From the NCBI GenBank assembly GCA_040902885.1, contig JBBDWK010000101.1, forward strand, positions 8,589-72,588: a DNA stretch of 64,000 nt, written 5' to 3'. A model generated the notes under the pieces. It made no database searches. It saw only the letters and a list, made by a program, of their open reading frames with translations, and was not told where the DNA came from. The position numbers were made by a program, and so were the translations under genes. Below, one piece after another: positions 63,469 through 64,000 of this stretch; position 1 is the first letter of the stretch; each line of letters opens with the position of its first letter. Source of the DNA: JBBDWK01 sp040902885. Its GTDB lineage: Bacteria; Acidobacteriota; Terriglobia; Bryobacterales; Bryobacteraceae.

Positions 63469-63502
63469 ATTGGCCGCCGATGAACACGGATGAACGCGGA
63501 TT
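63469..63502 (-). repeat. Nested inverted repeat, right copy over the GxxExxY start
   Basis: Inverse of 63392-63425; reads ATTGGCCGCCGATGAACACG on the plus strand and includes the GxxExxY ATG at 63480. Encodes MNTDERG at the protein N-terminus. Confidence 0.6.
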
Positions 63503-63902
63503 CGATTCGCTGACCGAGCGCGTGCTTGCTGCCGTGTTCGAGGTCTCCAATACGCTTGGGGCCGGATTCCTCGAGAAAGTCTACGAGCGTGCTCTGTTCC
63601 GAGAACTCGGCCTTCGTGGCATCCGGGCCACAGCCCAAGCTTCATTTGCAGTAACCTACAAAGGCCACTATGTCGGAGAATACTTTGCCGATATCGTCGT
63701 CGAAGACGTGCTGGTGATCGAGCTGAAATGTGTGGAGCGCCTCGCCAACGAACACACGGCGCAATGTCTCAACTATCTTCGAGCATCCGGCCGGACGCTC
63801 TGTCTTCTAATCAATTTCCAGAAGCCCAAAGTCGAGTGGAAGCGTCTCGTCCATGGATTTCAGATTCCCGAGCCGCTTGAGGCGCCGCCTGTGCCGGGGT
63901 AG
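63480..63902 (+). CDS. GxxExxY family protein
   Basis: 140 residues from ATG 63480; the frame extends to 63417 without a ribosome-binding site, and none is visible at 63480 either. The name-giving motif is GFLEKVY in LGAGFLEKVYERALFREL, followed by FADIVVEDVLVIELKCVERL, a PD-(D/E)xK-like pattern (Asp, Glu-x-Lys), and NFQKPKVEWKRLV. The fold is thought to be nuclease-like, but the activity of this family is not established. Enclosed by terminal inverted repeats and overlapped by a nested inverted repeat. Confidence 0.9.
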   Translation: MNTDERGFDSLTERVLAAVFEVSNTLGAGFLEKVYERALFRELGLRGIRATAQASFAVTYKGHYVGEYFADIVVEDVLVIELKCVERLANEHTAQCLNYLRASGRTLCLLINFQKPKVEWKRLVHGFQIPEPLEAPPVPG

Positions 63903-63943
63903 ACGGGACCTGGCTTGTCCATCTATTTCCTGGACACTACACT

Positions 63944-64000
63944 AATACTACTGTGTTATAAACGGCGCGCGCAGCAAAAGGGGCAGCAGGGGAGATGTTG
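63944..64000. other. Right edge of window, no feature identified
   Basis: 57 bp after the cassette; a TGTTATAAA stretch at about 63953-63961 could be an extended -10 box for a gene beyond the edge. Confidence 0.2.

Larger units (their letters stand above)
63339..63943. mobile_element. Inverted-repeat-bounded cassette carrying a GxxExxY gene
   Basis: Left arm 63339-63367 starts AGTGTAGTGTC and right arm 63915-63943 ends GACACTACACT; the outer 11 bp are perfectly inverted and 23 of 29 positions pair overall, including inner TGGACAA / TTGTCCA. The 605-bp unit holds only the GxxExxY gene and no transposase, so it would be non-autonomous. No target-site duplication was found. Ends resemble those of insertion sequences that begin TGTAGTGTCC. 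Confidence 0.5.

Noticed and set aside
1..64000. CRISPR arrays, rRNA, tRNA, prophage genes
   Set aside because: No regularly spaced repeats, no rRNA or tRNA signatures and no phage structural genes were found by reading both strands.

Overview
The window looks like a chromosomal segment of a high-GC soil or sediment bacterium, most likely an acidobacterium of the Solibacter/Bryobacter type. This is inferred, not proven. The basis is a large TonB-dependent receptor with an N-terminal carboxypeptidase-regulatory-like domain, many Tat- or Sec-exported 'metabolic' enzymes (PIG-L deacetylase, Gfo/Idh/MocA, hydroxy-acid oxidase, amidase, mutarotase-like protein), an acidobacterial-permease-like relic, and a housekeeping ffs-dnaX-ybaB-recR cluster.

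Layout. 1-2.3 kb (-): a PIG-L deacetylase cut by the window edge and a gamma-glutamyltransferase. 2.3-7.7 kb: a divergent accessory module, a 1355-residue protein with a HigA-type HTH facing a Fic AMPylase, with two back-to-back promoters and inverted-repeat operators between them. 7.8-14.8 kb: exported beta-propeller proteins, a glycosyltransferase/methyltransferase fusion in an operon with a sugar isomerase and an NAD-sugar epimerase, and a Tat-exported oxidoreductase. 14.9-19.8 kb: an RtcB-like protein with an altered active-site motif and an internal deletion, then the TonB-dependent receptor. 19.8-22.4 kb (-): SRP RNA, dnaX, ybaB, recR. 22.5-24.1 kb (-): an orphan fragment resembling the C-terminus of type ISP restriction enzymes and a Phd/PIN toxin-antitoxin pair whose toxin is frameshifted. 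24.4-30.4 kb: M16 peptidase, VOC protein, FMN hydroxy-acid oxidase, tetrahaem cytochrome, peroxiredoxin.

30.5-38.0 kb (-) is a tightly coupled operon for inorganic-carbon or ion transport: SulP permease, DUF2309/DabA (broken by one missing base but with all zinc ligands kept), and two different NuoL/NuoM-like membrane subunits. Divergently, 38.2-44.0 kb encodes a small secreted Cys-rich protein and a tripartite heavy-metal RND efflux system (OMF, MFP lipoprotein, RND pump). It converges on a NarL-type two-component pair (44.2-46.2 kb), with a relic of a porin C-terminus between them.

46.3-54.9 kb: an SMP-30 protein (-), then a seven-gene + strand run: nadB, CaCA-like antiporter, hslV, hslU, FN3 lipoprotein, radical SAM protein, queA. 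55-58.3 kb (-): cardiolipin-synthase-like PLD protein, a 27-residue membrane miniprotein, and a decayed stretch with a multiply frameshifted lipoprotein gene. 58.3-63.3 kb: Tat amidase, ABC-2 type transporter pair, mutarotase-like exported protein. The right end carries a GxxExxY-family gene enclosed by about 29-bp terminal inverted repeats, with a second nested inverted repeat over its start: a candidate small mobile cassette.

Strongest second-look items: the HTH/Fic divergent module with its operators, the Dab-SulP-double-antiporter operon, the inverted-repeat-bounded GxxExxY cassette, the RtcB variant, and the small Cys-rich protein leading the metal efflux operon. No CRISPR array, tRNA or rRNA was seen.
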